From Nostoc sp. T09 (lineage in GTDB: Bacteria > Cyanobacteriota > Cyanobacteriia > Cyanobacteriales > Nostocaceae), in NCBI RefSeq assembly GCF_002154695.1, contig NZ_MTAV01000078.1, forward strand, positions 62,001 through 126,000: a DNA stretch of 64,000 nucleotides, in the 5' to 3' direction. The translations under genes and the position numbers were made by a program. The notes under the pieces are model-generated. The model was given only the letters and a program-made list of their open reading frames with translations. It ran no database searches and had not been told where the DNA came from. Shown piece after piece: positions 7,814-17,164 of this stretch (position 1 is the stretch's first letter; each line of letters begins with the position of its first letter).

Positions 7814-9940
7814 ATGAGCGATCGCAATTTCTGCGCTGTGTTAGTCAAAGCAAGCTGCATTAGTACGATTGCACTGGCTACTATCATAGCACTTGCACCC
7901 CTTAAGCCTACTTGCAGCACTACATCGACGTATCGCTGGAGTAATGTAGCTATCGGGGGAGGTGGCTATGTCACAGGCGTTTATCTGCATCCGCTACAGC
8001 AGGATCTCGTTTACATCAGAACTGATATCGGTGGCTTTTATCGTTGGAATTCAATAGATAAAAAATGGATTCCACTAACTGATCACTTTGGGCTAGAACA
8101 GAGCAACTACTACGGGGGAGAAGCCCTAGCACTTGACCCAAGCAACCCCAATATTGTCTATATTGCTGCTGGTAAATACACTGCCAGTTGGTCTGAATTG
8201 GGGACAATCTTTAAGTCCACCGATCGAGGTAAAACCTGGAGCAAGCTGAATATAGACTTGCCAATGGGGGGTAACGAGAATAAGCGATGGCTGGGAGAAA
8301 GACTAGTTATTAATCCGTTAAATTCCAATGTCATCTTCTTCGGTTCGCGGTTGAATGGGTTATGGAAGTCTGCGGATGCAGGGAAAACATGGGACAAAGT
8401 TACCTCTTTCCCAGGAAAGCCTAAAGTAGATATTGGTATTGCAGGCATCTTGTTTAACAAAAAAGTGCCTGGTCTTGTCTATGCCAATGCCTACGGAGAT
8501 GGGATATATAAATCCACTGACATGGGTGTTACCTGGCGCAAAATAGTCGGAAGTCCATCACGAGTTAATCGAATGGCTCTCGCTAGTAACTCAGTCCTGT
8601 ATGTGACGCACGCATGGGGCGTCAGCAAATATGCGAACTCAGTCTGGAGCCGAATCACCCCAACTCATGCGAAAACTGGATTCAATGCCGTTGCTGTAGA
8701 TCCAAATAATCCCGATCGCGTTTTAATTGCTTACGACCAGTACCAAAAAACAAGAGATTATTGTAGAGTATTTCAATCGGCGAACGGTGGAGCTACATGG
8801 GAACAGAAAAGGCATTCGTTGAAGCCTCAAGTGCCTTGGTGGCCTGAGTGGTATTTTGGCTCCGCAGCTTCGGCTATTGAATTCGATCCCAAAATTCCTG
8901 GCAAAGTCTGGTTAACAGACTGGTTTGGAACATGGCAAACAGATAAAATTAATGCACAAAGATCTGTTTGGTTGAACTATGAAAAAGGACATGAGGAAGT
9001 AGTTAGCTTTGCGTTAGCCTCACCTCCAAGAGGATCTCTATTGTTGAGTGGCGTAGCTGATGTAGACGGGTTTAATCACAACAATAGCCTAGATGTCTAC
9101 CCGACTGCACAGTTTGGTGGCACTAGCAGCCCCAGATTTCAGGACACATACAGCCTTGCCTACAGCGAAAGCAATCCTTTACGAATGGTTCGTGTTGGTG
9201 GTAACCGTTGGAATCATACTTACACAGGAGCAACTTCTACAGATGGCGGACTTACTTGGAAAAGCTTTTCCTCATTTCCGCGGAACATAATACCCTTGCG
9301 CGTAGCTATATCGGCAAGTAATCCAAATCTATTTGTGGCGATCGCCAGTGAGAAACAGCCTATACGCACAACTAACGGCGGAGTTTCTTGGAGTAAAGTA
9401 TCAGGATTGCCTAATGGGCCCAAGGGACCGTGGTATTGGGGTCAACCCTTGGCAGCAGATAAAGTCAGCAGTAATATCTTTTACTACTACAGTAGAGGCA
9501 AAGTTTATCGCAGCACCAACGGAGGAGCATCCTTCAGCGTTGTAAACTCATCGCTTCCCAGCGAAGACTGGTCCATGCTCAAAACGGTTCCGGGGAGCAG
9601 TGGTAAAGTCTGGGTCAGCCTCAACTGGCATGGACTTTATCGTTCAACAGATGGCGGTGCAAAGTTTACAAAGATTGTTGGAGTGGAGAGAGCTTATTTA
9701 TTTGCGTTTGGCAAGCCGCAAAACGGAAGTATAATTCCAGCACTGTATCTGTATGGTAAAGTCACTGGTCTTGGTGACGGCATCTTTCGTTCTCTGGATG
9801 ATGGAAAAACCTGGTCAAGCATTGGCGAACCGCACAAGCCTATTGGCGATCGCCCAAATGTCATGGAGGCTAGCAGACAGCAATTCGGTCTAGTCTTTAT
9901 TGGTACTAACGGTAGGGGAATTTACTATGGAATACCCTAA
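7814..9940 (+). CDS. Secreted GH74-like beta-propeller glycoside hydrolase
   Basis: This 708-residue protein has an N-terminal signal-like hydrophobic stretch (about residues 12-35) and then two successive beta-propellers. At least nine Asp-box motifs of the form S-T-D-x-G-x-T-W are visible (for example STDRGKTW, SADAGKTW, STDMGVTW, STDGGLTW, SLDDGKTW). The opening segment GGGYVTGVYLHP, then YIRTDIGGFYRW, then WIPLTD, is the hallmark start of family 74 endo-beta-1,4-glucanases / xyloglucanases, with an aspartate in the RTDIGG region acting as general base. A second conserved element TDWFGTWQTD matches the family's DFFG-W region. A role in cleaving or remodelling an extracellular beta-glucan is inferred; sortilin-type binding propellers are the alternative. 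Confidence 0.82.
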   Translation: MSDRNFCAVLVKASCISTIALATIIALAPLKPTCSTTSTYRWSNVAIGGGGYVTGVYLHPLQQDLVYIRTDIGGFYRWNSIDKKWIPLTDHFGLEQSNYYGGEALALDPSNPNIVYIAAGKYTASWSELGTIFKSTDRGKTWSKLNIDLPMGGNENKRWLGERLVINPLNSNVIFFGSRLNGLWKSADAGKTWDKVTSFPGKPKVDIGIAGILFNKKVPGLVYANAYGDGIYKSTDMGVTWRKIVGSPSRVNRMALASNSVLYVTHAWGVSKYANSVWSRITPTHAKTGFNAVAVDPNNPDRVLIAYDQYQKTRDYCRVFQSANGGATWEQKRHSLKPQVPWWPEWYFGSAASAIEFDPKIPGKVWLTDWFGTWQTDKINAQRSVWLNYEKGHEEVVSFALASPPRGSLLLSGVADVDGFNHNNSLDVYPTAQFGGTSSPRFQDTYSLAYSESNPLRMVRVGGNRWNHTYTGATSTDGGLTWKSFSSFPRNIIPLRVAISASNPNLFVAIASEKQPIRTTNGGVSWSKVSGLPNGPKGPWYWGQPLAADKVSSNIFYYYSRGKVYRSTNGGASFSVVNSSLPSEDWSMLKTVPGSSGKVWVSLNWHGLYRSTDGGAKFTKIVGVERAYLFAFGKPQNGSIIPALYLYGKVTGLGDGIFRSLDDGKTWSSIGEPHKPIGDRPNVMEASRQQFGLVFIGTNGRGIYYGIP

Positions 9941-10974
9941 CCTCATCAACTATATAGGACTCATATTTGATTTTTGAAAAAAACTCAGTACAGTTTTATT
10001 CCTTCTTCCCTGTTCCCTGTTCCCTGTTCCCTCCCTACGTAAATAATTTTAGTAATCAAATCGGATTGCTATAGCAACCAAGTAATCAATTTTTTATAAT
10101 AGTTATTTTTATTAATTGACAAAAGTAATAAAATATGCACCTTGAATAAATAAAAACAATATATTGCTCAACATATCAACTTTACTATATTGCCTACTAA
10201 AAATAATATCGATAAAATTATTCGATAGTATGAGTACTTTCTTCGATTAATTGCTCGTAATGAAATACATTATGATGATGAAGTTTAGTACTTTGAAAGC
10301 AGATAATTAACTTAGTCTTGGAAATAAACTGCTGATAGCTGGGCTGAGTGCAATTACTTTAAGCATTCAAGTATTCAATAAATAATGAATCTACTACCTA
10401 CAAGGGATTTTTCAGTATTTTCTCAATCATCTTTTGAATGATTAGTGCCTGCTTAATAAGCGTCAAAAATCAGGTTATATTCCTGAAATACTACACCATA
10501 TCTGCCAGTTTCTGTCAATACATATTTTCATAAATAAAATGCATATTTTTTAGCATTTTATCTATGAAAAGAAAATTGTTAAATTTTATGGTACATTTAC
10601 GTATGTAAAGCCGTAAAATAAACTCGGAAATTGTATTATAAAATTTATGAAATTAACAAAAGGCATAATTCTTAAGATAGATAAAAAATAAAATAAGTAC
10701 TGTTAATTTTTAAGTGTTATTTGATACAAATGCTTATTAATAGATATAGTTAATGTAATGATTATGATTAAAACTATTTTTACTTAATCTTGTATGAGAC
10801 GATGAAGTTTCTACTAGGTGTCTACAAACGTAGAGGAGAGTATGTAATATATGGCATAGCTACACTTTAATAAGTACTACCAAAATCTATGACTGGCAGA
10901 AGCTTTAGGGTATAGCAAATATGTCAGTTAAGTCTTAGGTATTGCCTGTAATAAACTTACGGATTGGCTAAATA
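9941..10974. other. AT-rich intergenic region (about 1 kb)
   Basis: No coding region is supported here. The stretch is markedly AT-rich with many stop codons in all frames. It contains a heptamer tandem repeat near its start (see 10006) and a small hairpin TAAAATGC/GCATTTTA at 10535-10560. It lies upstream of the membrane histidine kinase gene and may carry its promoter and a long leader. I see no recognisable RNA family in it. Confidence 0.6.
10006..10033. repeat. STRR heptamer repeat (TTCCCTG x4)
   Basis: Four consecutive 7-base units TTCCCTG are present, the last ending in C instead of G. Short tandemly repeated heptamers of this kind are known in heterocystous cyanobacteria and are not coding. 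Confidence 0.9.
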
Positions 10975-12522
10975 GTGTTGGCGACTAATTTACTACGTTC
11001 AATAAGTCCATTGACTCGCAAAAGTCATTTATTTAGACCTGTTTATACTAGCTTGTTCATGTTGGTTTTACTGATATTTGGTCAACATGGTTTAAACCTT
11101 TGGCTAGGATATCTTAATCACAAAGCATGTGAAAGGGTTACTCATACTTTAGTAGTAGAAAGAGAAGGACAGCATCTACTCAACGCTGTAATAGATAAGG
11201 AAAGAAGCACACTAGAGGGTTACCAGCAAGAGCAATTCGTTTTCAACAACAGCTTAAACCACCTATACCAGCTACTCAAAGATGACCCTAGCCAACTCAA
11301 GCAACTTGATAGAATCAAATATCTCTATAACCAGTGGCAAAGTGAGTTGAGCCAAGAAAAGGTTGCTAATTCTCCCAGGAGCCATAGCGGGGAGGAAATA
11401 GCTTTATTCGATGCTTTGCGCACTCAGATTGATAACTTGATTGTGTACGAAGAAAAACTTTTGAGCGATCGCAAGAATTTTTTATCCAATCTATACCAGA
11501 TAAACATTTTTATAAATTTCTTTAGCTCAGTAGCAATCTTGCTATTAGCAAGTTTTAACATCCAGGTTTTGCATCGCCGCGCCAAGGTTCCTTTGCACAA
11601 ATTGACACAAGTGAGCAAACTGTGGCGGAAAGGAGAGATGGAGGTGCAAACTGGCTATTCCTATCCCGACGAAGTCGGCGAATTAGCAGAAGTTCTGGAT
11701 GCAATGACAAGTGAGATTAATCAGCGTCAAATAAGTATTAAAGAGCGCAACCAGCATCTTGAAGATCTGATCTGCGCCCTCTCTCACGACCTACGTTCAC
11801 CTCTGCTTGCCACCCGCAATACGTTGGATGCCATGCTCAGAGGAGCTTTTGGTCCCGTAAACGATACCTGGAGGGAAGTGTTTGAAGAGTACCACCAGGC
11901 TAATACTGATCTTCTCAAGCTTGTGGAAGCCTTAGTAGATGTTTCCCGTTATGAAGCTGGTTGTGGGATTCAACTCAACTATGAGCCTCTTAATTGGGAA
12001 CAGATTTTTGTGAAAGTAATTGCTCAGATTAAAGCCACTTCAAAGCCTGAGTTAGCTTTTATCTATAGAATTTCTCAATCACTACCGACCATTTATGGTG
12101 ATGAGTTAGAGATTCGACGAGTTTTACAAAATCTGCTAGAAAATGCGGTGCGAGTGAGTGATGCTAACAAGGAAATTGTTCTAGAGGTAGCAACCCTCAA
12201 GGAGGAGCAAGTACAAGTTTGTGTGCGCGATCAGGGTTTAGGAATTGCGCCAGAGGAGAAAGAACGACTCTTCCACCGCTTTATTCAGGGACGAACTCGC
12301 CGTGGGAAATCTGGGCTTGGTCTTTATTTGTGCCGTCAAATCGTCGAGGCTCATGGAGGTAGCATTGGCGTTGAGAGTTCCCTAGGAGAAGGTAGTACCT
12401 TCTGGTTTACTCTGCCAGTTCACACAGATGAGGCTAGATTTCAGGATGAAAGCAAATTGAGGAGAAGTACAGATGTCCGAGAGTGTAGAACAGAACACTG
12501 TGAAGATTTTGCTGGTAGATGA
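10975..12522 (+). CDS. Membrane sensor histidine kinase (CHASE3-like, HAMP)
   Basis: This is a 515-residue kinase starting at a GTG. It has a first membrane helix (about residues 22-46), an external helical region of about 125 residues resembling CHASE3 (EREGQHLLNAVIDKERS), a second membrane helix (about 175-197), a HAMP linker (about 198-252), HisKA with H271 in ALSHDLRSPLLATRN, and HATPase_c with N box (NLLENAVR), G1 (DQGLGIA) and an intact G2 box (GKSGLGLYLCR). Its C-terminal end overlaps by 50 bases the response-regulator gene that follows, so the two form a co-translated two-component pair. The kinase core is paralogous to the soluble kinase at 6493. The signal is unknown. Confidence 0.93.
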   Translation: MLATNLLRSISPLTRKSHLFRPVYTSLFMLVLLIFGQHGLNLWLGYLNHKACERVTHTLVVEREGQHLLNAVIDKERSTLEGYQQEQFVFNNSLNHLYQLLKDDPSQLKQLDRIKYLYNQWQSELSQEKVANSPRSHSGEEIALFDALRTQIDNLIVYEEKLLSDRKNFLSNLYQINIFINFFSSVAILLLASFNIQVLHRRAKVPLHKLTQVSKLWRKGEMEVQTGYSYPDEVGELAEVLDAMTSEINQRQISIKERNQHLEDLICALSHDLRSPLLATRNTLDAMLRGAFGPVNDTWREVFEEYHQANTDLLKLVEALVDVSRYEAGCGIQLNYEPLNWEQIFVKVIAQIKATSKPELAFIYRISQSLPTIYGDELEIRRVLQNLLENAVRVSDANKEIVLEVATLKEEQVQVCVRDQGLGIAPEEKERLFHRFIQGRTRRGKSGLGLYLCRQIVEAHGGSIGVESSLGEGSTFWFTLPVHTDEARFQDESKLRRSTDVRECRTEHCEDFAGR

Positions 12523-13150
12523 CCATGCTTTGATCCGTCGAGGGATGAGAGGCCAATTTACTCTACAATCTGGCTTTAGTGTAGTTGGAGAGGCATATAA
12601 TGGTGCACAGGCTATCGAATTGGCGGCTCAACTCCAGCCTGATGTTATTTTGATGGATATTGATATGCCAGTTATGGATGGGATCACAGCTACGCAGCGG
12701 ATAAAAAGCGATCGCCCTACCATTCGTATTCTTGCTGTGAGTGCATTTGACAGTGATACCCAAGTAATGGGGATGCTAGCTGCTGGTGCTGATGGTTACT
12801 GCCTTAAAACTATTGAATGGGAACAACTTATCGCTGTTATTCAATTGATCCTCCAAGGTGGTGCTTATCTAGATCCTCAAATAGCTCAAAAGGTCTCCCG
12901 GATGTTTAAACCGACCCTCGTAACCCCAGCGGTTCCTGAACCTGAGCCACTCCAACAACCACTTCTTAGTCCTCGTGAGCTAGAAATCCTCAAACTTATT
13001 GCCAAAGGACATTCAAACCAAGAGATTGCCAATCAGCTCTACCTCTCTCTTGGAACCATTAAGTCCTATGTGCGTATGCTACTCAACAAACTCAGCGTTG
13101 ACGATCGGGTCCAAGCGGCAGCTCTAGCTGTCCGTGAAGGGTTAATTTAA
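12473..13150 (+). CDS. NarL/LuxR-family response regulator
   Basis: This is a 225-residue two-domain regulator. The receiver domain (residues 10-130) has the acidic pair in VDDHA (15-17), the phospho-acceptor D62 in LMDIDMP and the conserved lysine after DGYCL. A linker rich in Pro and Glu is followed by a LuxR-type helix-turn-helix (about residues 158-225; LSPRELEILKLIAKGHSNQEIA). The start is fixed by GAGGAG about nine bases before the ATG, inside the 3' end of the kinase gene. It is the expected partner of the membrane kinase at 10975. Its targets are unknown; the polysaccharide genes nearby are candidates. Confidence 0.95.
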   Translation: MSESVEQNTVKILLVDDHALIRRGMRGQFTLQSGFSVVGEAYNGAQAIELAAQLQPDVILMDIDMPVMDGITATQRIKSDRPTIRILAVSAFDSDTQVMGMLAAGADGYCLKTIEWEQLIAVIQLILQGGAYLDPQIAQKVSRMFKPTLVTPAVPEPEPLQQPLLSPRELEILKLIAKGHSNQEIANQLYLSLGTIKSYVRMLLNKLSVDDRVQAAALAVREGLI

Positions 13151-13503
13151 GCTGCTAGGACTTTCTCTAGATAAATATACAGTTCTGTAGGGGTAGAAAC
13201 TAATGATAATTTCCTCTCAATAGGTTGTTCTGACCAAAAAATACAAGGTTGAAGTAGCTGGGACTGGAAGTCATCAGGTATGGGTAGACATAATACCAAA
13301 ACATGGGGGGCGAACAGAGTCATCTCTTCAACTGTGGGAAGACCATAGTAGGGAAAAACCTCTAAATTCTTTTTCAAACAGTAGCTGCTAACGCTTTGTA
13401 CAGTAGTGACATCACTACCAATGACCATAATTCGAGGCCTTTCCATAGCAACTATAGGTTTAATAAGAGGATGTTGCACATATAGGGATGACGCAAGAGA
13501 CAT
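13147..13503 (-). CDS. Small degenerate receiver-like protein
   Basis: This encodes 118 residues, or 99 if translation starts at the internal ATG (13446, MERPRIMVIGSD). The pattern of a short hydrophobic strand (RIMVIGSD), helix, then PHVLVLCLP resembles the first half of a CheY-like receiver. The acidic pair is missing and the strand that should end in the phospho-aspartate reads LVLCL, so it cannot be phosphorylated in the usual way. It is convergent with the response regulator and overlaps its last four bases. It is probably a pseudo-receiver or a decayed regulator; no ribosome-binding site clearly decides the start. The family assignment is tentative. Confidence 0.6.
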   Translation of the reverse strand: MSLASSLYVQHPLIKPIVAMERPRIMVIGSDVTTVQSVSSYCLKKNLEVFPYYGLPTVEEMTLFAPHVLVLCLPIPDDFQSQLLQPCIFWSEQPIERKLSLVSTPTELYIYLEKVLAA

Positions 13504-14086
13504 AGCGATCGAGAGAAATAAGATGAGTAGAGTCTTTTCTTCTTGATTAAGTCTAAATGAATAAACCAGAGTAATAGCCTAGATGCTGCATTTCTAGAAT
13601 AATCATCTAGTCGTGTAACCCTGATTATAGCTAAGACTTTGAACCAAAATTTGGCTTGGCAATTTTGGCGTTGGGCGTTGTTGCTTCAATAGAATTAGTA
13701 TGATGCTTAGTGTCTTGGTACGATACAGCCAAGTGGATAGCTAGGTGGACAATTTTATTCTCATAAGAGGATGCTGTATACGTCAGACTTTAAGTAGCCA
13801 TCAGAAATAGTCATCAGGTAGTATTTGCGATCGCTACTTAAGTAGAAACTATAAGAAGACTTACAAATCAAGTCTCAGACCAGACCAAGTCTTTGATTAC
13901 GGTTACGCATAAGCATGTACTGCAACTATGCTGAAAGCCCCGATAGATAATGATTTGAACCTGTTGCAAGGTATCGCTTTCATCCAAACAATTGAACGAG
14001 CTTGATATTACCTAAGTAAGAGGCAGTATATGAACTGCCTATGCTTTGCATTGCAGTATTTCTTGATTTGAAATGAGGAGCTTCAT
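13504..14086. other. Intergenic region, 583 bases
   Basis: No gene is supported. The stretch separates the receiver-like gene (transcribed leftward) and the WecG/TagA gene (rightward) and must contain promoters for both. It includes a HIP1 octamer near 13827 and no recognisable repeat or RNA family. Confidence 0.5.
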
Positions 14087-14845
14087 ATGGCAGACCGAGT
14101 TAGTTTTCTCAACACCCATTTTGATCGTATGTCCTTGCCTGAGACAATCGATGTGTTACTGGCGCGGTTACTGAAGCGGGAAGGCGGTTGCGTGTATTAT
14201 GCCAACGCGCACACTATGGTAACTGCCGCCAATAACCCAGCACTGGCGGAGGCATTAGAGCAGGGTGATTTGGTGTTAGCGGACGGAAGTGGAGTTCGCT
14301 GGGGTAGTGCCTTGCTAGGTACACCGTTGCTGCACAACCTCAATGGCACTGACCTAGTTCCAGCTCTATGTAAGGATGGAGCAGTAAAAGGCCTATCAGT
14401 CTATCTGCTTGGTGCTAAGCCAGGCGTAGCCGAAGAAGCAGCAGCTAACCTGGCTAAAGCATGTCCTGGCTTAACAATTGCAGGAACTCAGCACGGATAT
14501 TTTTCTCCAGCACAAACCCAGAAGGTATTAGAAAACATTCGGGTCGCCAAACCGCATCTGCTATTAGTAGCAATGGGCGTACCAACGCAAGAAATTTGGA
14601 TTGATAAATACGCTAACCAACTACCTGGTATCACTTGTATGGGTGTGGGTGGTCTATTCGATTTCGTTGCGAAACGTGTACCTCGTGCCCCACATTTGAT
14701 CCGTGCTGCTGGTATGGAGTGGCTGTGGCGGCTAGCAATGGAGCCTAACCGACTATGGAGACGCTATATCATAGGCAACGTTGTCTTTTTGAGTTTGGTT
14801 ATGACCTACGCCTTTGCCCCACGTCAAGACGAACAAACAACATAA
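14087..14845 (+). CDS. WecG/TagA/CpsF-family glycosyltransferase
   Basis: This 252-residue GT26-family enzyme transfers a sugar from a UDP-sugar to a polyprenyl-linked intermediate. Family signatures include the motif YYANAHTMV with the conserved Asn, LADGSGVRWGSALLG, LNGTDLVPALC, YLLGAKPGVAEEAA, LLVAMGVPTQEIW and GVGGLFDFVAKRVPRAP. The C-terminus ends in the basic-hydrophobic segment that associates the enzyme with the membrane. A GAGG ribosome-binding site is found about 9-12 bases before the ATG. It is followed by a STAS protein and by the priming sugar transferase, and together these look like the lipid-linked initiation steps of the local polysaccharide pathway. Confidence 0.93.
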   Translation: MADRVSFLNTHFDRMSLPETIDVLLARLLKREGGCVYYANAHTMVTAANNPALAEALEQGDLVLADGSGVRWGSALLGTPLLHNLNGTDLVPALCKDGAVKGLSVYLLGAKPGVAEEAAANLAKACPGLTIAGTQHGYFSPAQTQKVLENIRVAKPHLLLVAMGVPTQEIWIDKYANQLPGITCMGVGGLFDFVAKRVPRAPHLIRAAGMEWLWRLAMEPNRLWRRYIIGNVVFLSLVMTYAFAPRQDEQTT

Positions 14846-14929
14846 AAACGCAAAACTTACAGCCAAGACCCGCCAACATTTTCTCAATCTTGCAATAGAG
14901 ATTTAACAGGGGAATCAATAACAAGATTT

Positions 14930-15274
14930 ATGGCTCTCACACAAGAATATCAATTGATTGTGCTTCAACCGCAGGGACGTTTAGACTTGCAGCATAGTAA
15001 GGTATTGAGGGAGCAACTGGCTACTTTAGAGCCTCAAGCTAACCATCTCTGGGTAATTGATCTAGCTCAAGTTGATTTTATGGATAGTTCAGGGTTAACC
15101 ACTTTAGTAACTGGTCTTTCCACTGCACGTTCTAGAGGCTGCCGTTTGGTAATTTGCAATCTCCAAGCACCTATCCGAATCATCTTTGAATTGACTCAGA
15201 TGGATTCAGTATTTGAAATTTTTGAGAGTTACAACGCTGTCCTGACCGATATTAACCAAGTACTACCGTCTTAG
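14930..15274 (+). CDS. STAS-domain anti-sigma factor antagonist
   Basis: This 114-residue protein is a single STAS domain. The signature LAQVDFMDSSGLTTLV carries the serine that is phosphorylated in SpoIIAA-type antagonists. The flanking strands (LIVLQPQGRLDL at the start, RLVICNLQAPIRIIFELTQMDSVFEIF near the end) are standard. It would act in the cytoplasm by partner switching with an anti-sigma or kinase protein. No partner kinase (RsbW-type) or phosphatase lies beside it. Its placement between two polysaccharide-initiation genes suggests it tunes that pathway; in other cyanobacteria STAS proteins are linked to regulation of hormogonium polysaccharide, so this is a plausible but unproven parallel. 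Confidence 0.9.
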   Translation: MALTQEYQLIVLQPQGRLDLQHSKVLREQLATLEPQANHLWVIDLAQVDFMDSSGLTTLVTGLSTARSRGCRLVICNLQAPIRIIFELTQMDSVFEIFESYNAVLTDINQVLPS

Positions 15275-15363
15275 CCATTTGCTTGCTCTACCAACTTGGC
15301 AATTCTATAAAATCTGAGCAAGTTCCTGAAATTACCGACTTTATTAGCTGACTCACGGAAACT

Positions 15364-16065
15364 GTGATTACCATGTCTAAGCCCTCTACTTCCCACCCCA
15401 TTCCCATACCATTTCTAGATAATGCCTACACTGCTCATTTTGCTGAGCTTCCAGTTCATCCTTCTGTTACTAGCAAAACAAAGCGGATGATTGACATCTT
15501 GGGTGCTGTTGTAGGGCTAGGAATAATAGCGCTGATTACGATTCCACTTGCTATAGCTATTCAATTAGATAACCCTGGCCCTATCTTCTACAGTCAAATT
15601 CGCTGTGGTCTGAACGGACGCTCTTTTCGGATTTGGAAATTCCGCTCTATGGTGGTTGGGGCTGAGCAACTCAAGCATCTGGTGAATAACGAAGCCAAAG
15701 GTAATCATATCTTCAAAAACGAGAATGACCCTCGCATTACCCATGTAGGCAGGTTTCTTCGCTGCACCAGTTTAGACGAACTTCCTCAGTTCTGGAACGT
15801 ACTGTTAGGGGACATGAGCCTAGTAGGTACTCGTCCTCCCACTATTGATGAAGTGATGCATTACTCAAATCACCATTGGCAAAGGTTGAATGTCAAACCG
15901 GGTATTACTGGGGAATGGCAGGCTAATGGTCGCTCTAGCATTAAAGATTTTGAAGATATTGTTTCTCTGGATATTAGATATCAACGTAAGTGGTCTATTG
16001 CTTACGATATAAAATTGATCCTCAAAACTCTAAAGGTTGTTTTAAAGAAAAGTGGTGCTTTCTAG
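15364..16065 (+). CDS. Polyprenyl-phosphate sugar-phosphate transferase (priming glycosyltransferase)
   Basis: This 233-residue bacterial sugar transferase moves a sugar-1-phosphate from a UDP-sugar onto undecaprenyl phosphate, the first step of polysaccharide repeat-unit assembly. A membrane segment (about residues 42-68) is followed by the conserved cytosolic block: NPGPIFYSQIRCGLNGR, FRIWKFRSM, then DPRITHVGRFLR, DELPQFWNVLLGDMSLVGTRP and KPGITGEWQANGR. It is the short form, lacking the N-terminal multi-helix domain of WbaP-type enzymes. The start may be GTG at 15364 or ATG at 15373, which are three codons apart. It is the last gene of the rightward WecG-STAS group. Confidence 0.94.
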   Translation: MITMSKPSTSHPIPIPFLDNAYTAHFAELPVHPSVTSKTKRMIDILGAVVGLGIIALITIPLAIAIQLDNPGPIFYSQIRCGLNGRSFRIWKFRSMVVGAEQLKHLVNNEAKGNHIFKNENDPRITHVGRFLRCTSLDELPQFWNVLLGDMSLVGTRPPTIDEVMHYSNHHWQRLNVKPGITGEWQANGRSSIKDFEDIVSLDIRYQRKWSIAYDIKLILKTLKVVLKKSGAF

Positions 16066-16080
16066 ATCAGAATATTAATG

Positions 16081-17043
16081 TTACATACTGCATTGTTCAT
16101 ACAAAGATAATAGGGTGCATTCCCAAACCAAGCGTGGTTGGGCGTAACAAAGTAGAGATTTACGAGCTTGTTCTAGCTGTTGGATAATCCCTACTTTATA
16201 CCACTGATGCCAATATGATTGTTGGAGATAATCAACTAACCACAGTTGTGCTTCTGTATCTAAATCTTTATCAATTTTCTTAGCTAGTTCCAAAGCGTGG
16301 CGGTAGGATGAAGGCGCTTTTGTCAAATTTTGGAGTAATTCAGGAGGGATGGCCTGTAATTGTTGGTAAGATGCGATCGCACTCCCTGGGCTACCAGCTG
16401 CTATATTCAACAATGCCTGATTTTGTAAAATCTCCTGATGCCCAGTTTGAGTTAATACTTGAGCTAAAGATGCTGTATCTAAGCGATAAAAAGGAATGCG
16501 TTGACAGCGTGATACTAAAGTTGGCAACACCAAATCAGGTGAAGGTGCAATTAAAATTAATGTCGCCTGTCCTGGTTCTTCCAAAGTCTTCAGCAAAGCA
16601 TTGGCTGCTGCTTCTGCCATTGTTTCTGCTTGTTCTAGCACTACCACATTTTTCTGTGCTTCCAAAGGCGGTCGTCCAAGAAATTCGGTAATTTGCCGAA
16701 TTTGCTCTAGCCTGATTACTGGGGGTGCTTTGCGCTTCACTCCTTTCTCGGCTGCTTCTGCTGCTGTTAGTAGTTGCCCTTGGTATTGGTAAGTTGGCTC
16801 TAGCCACAATACATCTGGATGGTTGCCTTGACGTAAGCGGCTTTGTAAAGACGCAATTATTCTTGCCTCCACATCACTAGAAAATAGCAACTCTACAAAA
16901 CACCGTGCTGCTAAACTCCGTCCCACACCATCTGGACCTACAAATAAATAGGCTGGAGCAACTCGCTTTTGTCTGACAGCCTGAGTGAGTAATTCTATAG
17001 CTTGCTGTTGTCCTAGAACTGGTGTAAATGGGTCATTAGTCAT
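16081..17043 (-). CDS. holB: DNA polymerase III subunit delta prime
   Basis: This 320-residue clamp-loader subunit is an AAA+ family protein of the polymerase III gamma complex. The N-terminus PVLGQQQAIELLTQAV and the altered P-loop GPDGVGRSLAAR are visible; the Walker lysine is replaced by arginine, which is common in delta prime because it does not hydrolyse ATP. ALLKTLEEP (Walker B/sensor region) and SRCQRIPF (the SRC motif supplying the trans arginine finger) confirm the assignment. It lies downstream of tmk on the same strand, separated by one unrelated gene. tmk and holB are often adjacent in bacteria. Confidence 0.93.
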   Translation of the reverse strand: MTNDPFTPVLGQQQAIELLTQAVRQKRVAPAYLFVGPDGVGRSLAARCFVELLFSSDVEARIIASLQSRLRQGNHPDVLWLEPTYQYQGQLLTAAEAAEKGVKRKAPPVIRLEQIRQITEFLGRPPLEAQKNVVVLEQAETMAEAAANALLKTLEEPGQATLILIAPSPDLVLPTLVSRCQRIPFYRLDTASLAQVLTQTGHQEILQNQALLNIAAGSPGSAIASYQQLQAIPPELLQNLTKAPSSYRHALELAKKIDKDLDTEAQLWLVDYLQQSYWHQWYKVGIIQQLEQARKSLLCYAQPRLVWECTLLSLYEQCSM

Positions 17044-17164
17044 TATTCCATTTTAGATTGAGTAACATAGTACCGACATAGAGAAAGCGCTCAAAACTTA
17101 ATCTCAAGCGCTTTTACTATTGACTATTGCAGCTAAATTATTTTTCTAGCAAGTGTGCAGTTCT

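Noticed and set aside
17084-17117. Terminator between holB and the NTF2-like gene
   Set aside because: An 8-base inverted repeat AAAGCGCT/AGCGCTTT is present, but there is no T-run in the minus direction, so it is left unassigned.
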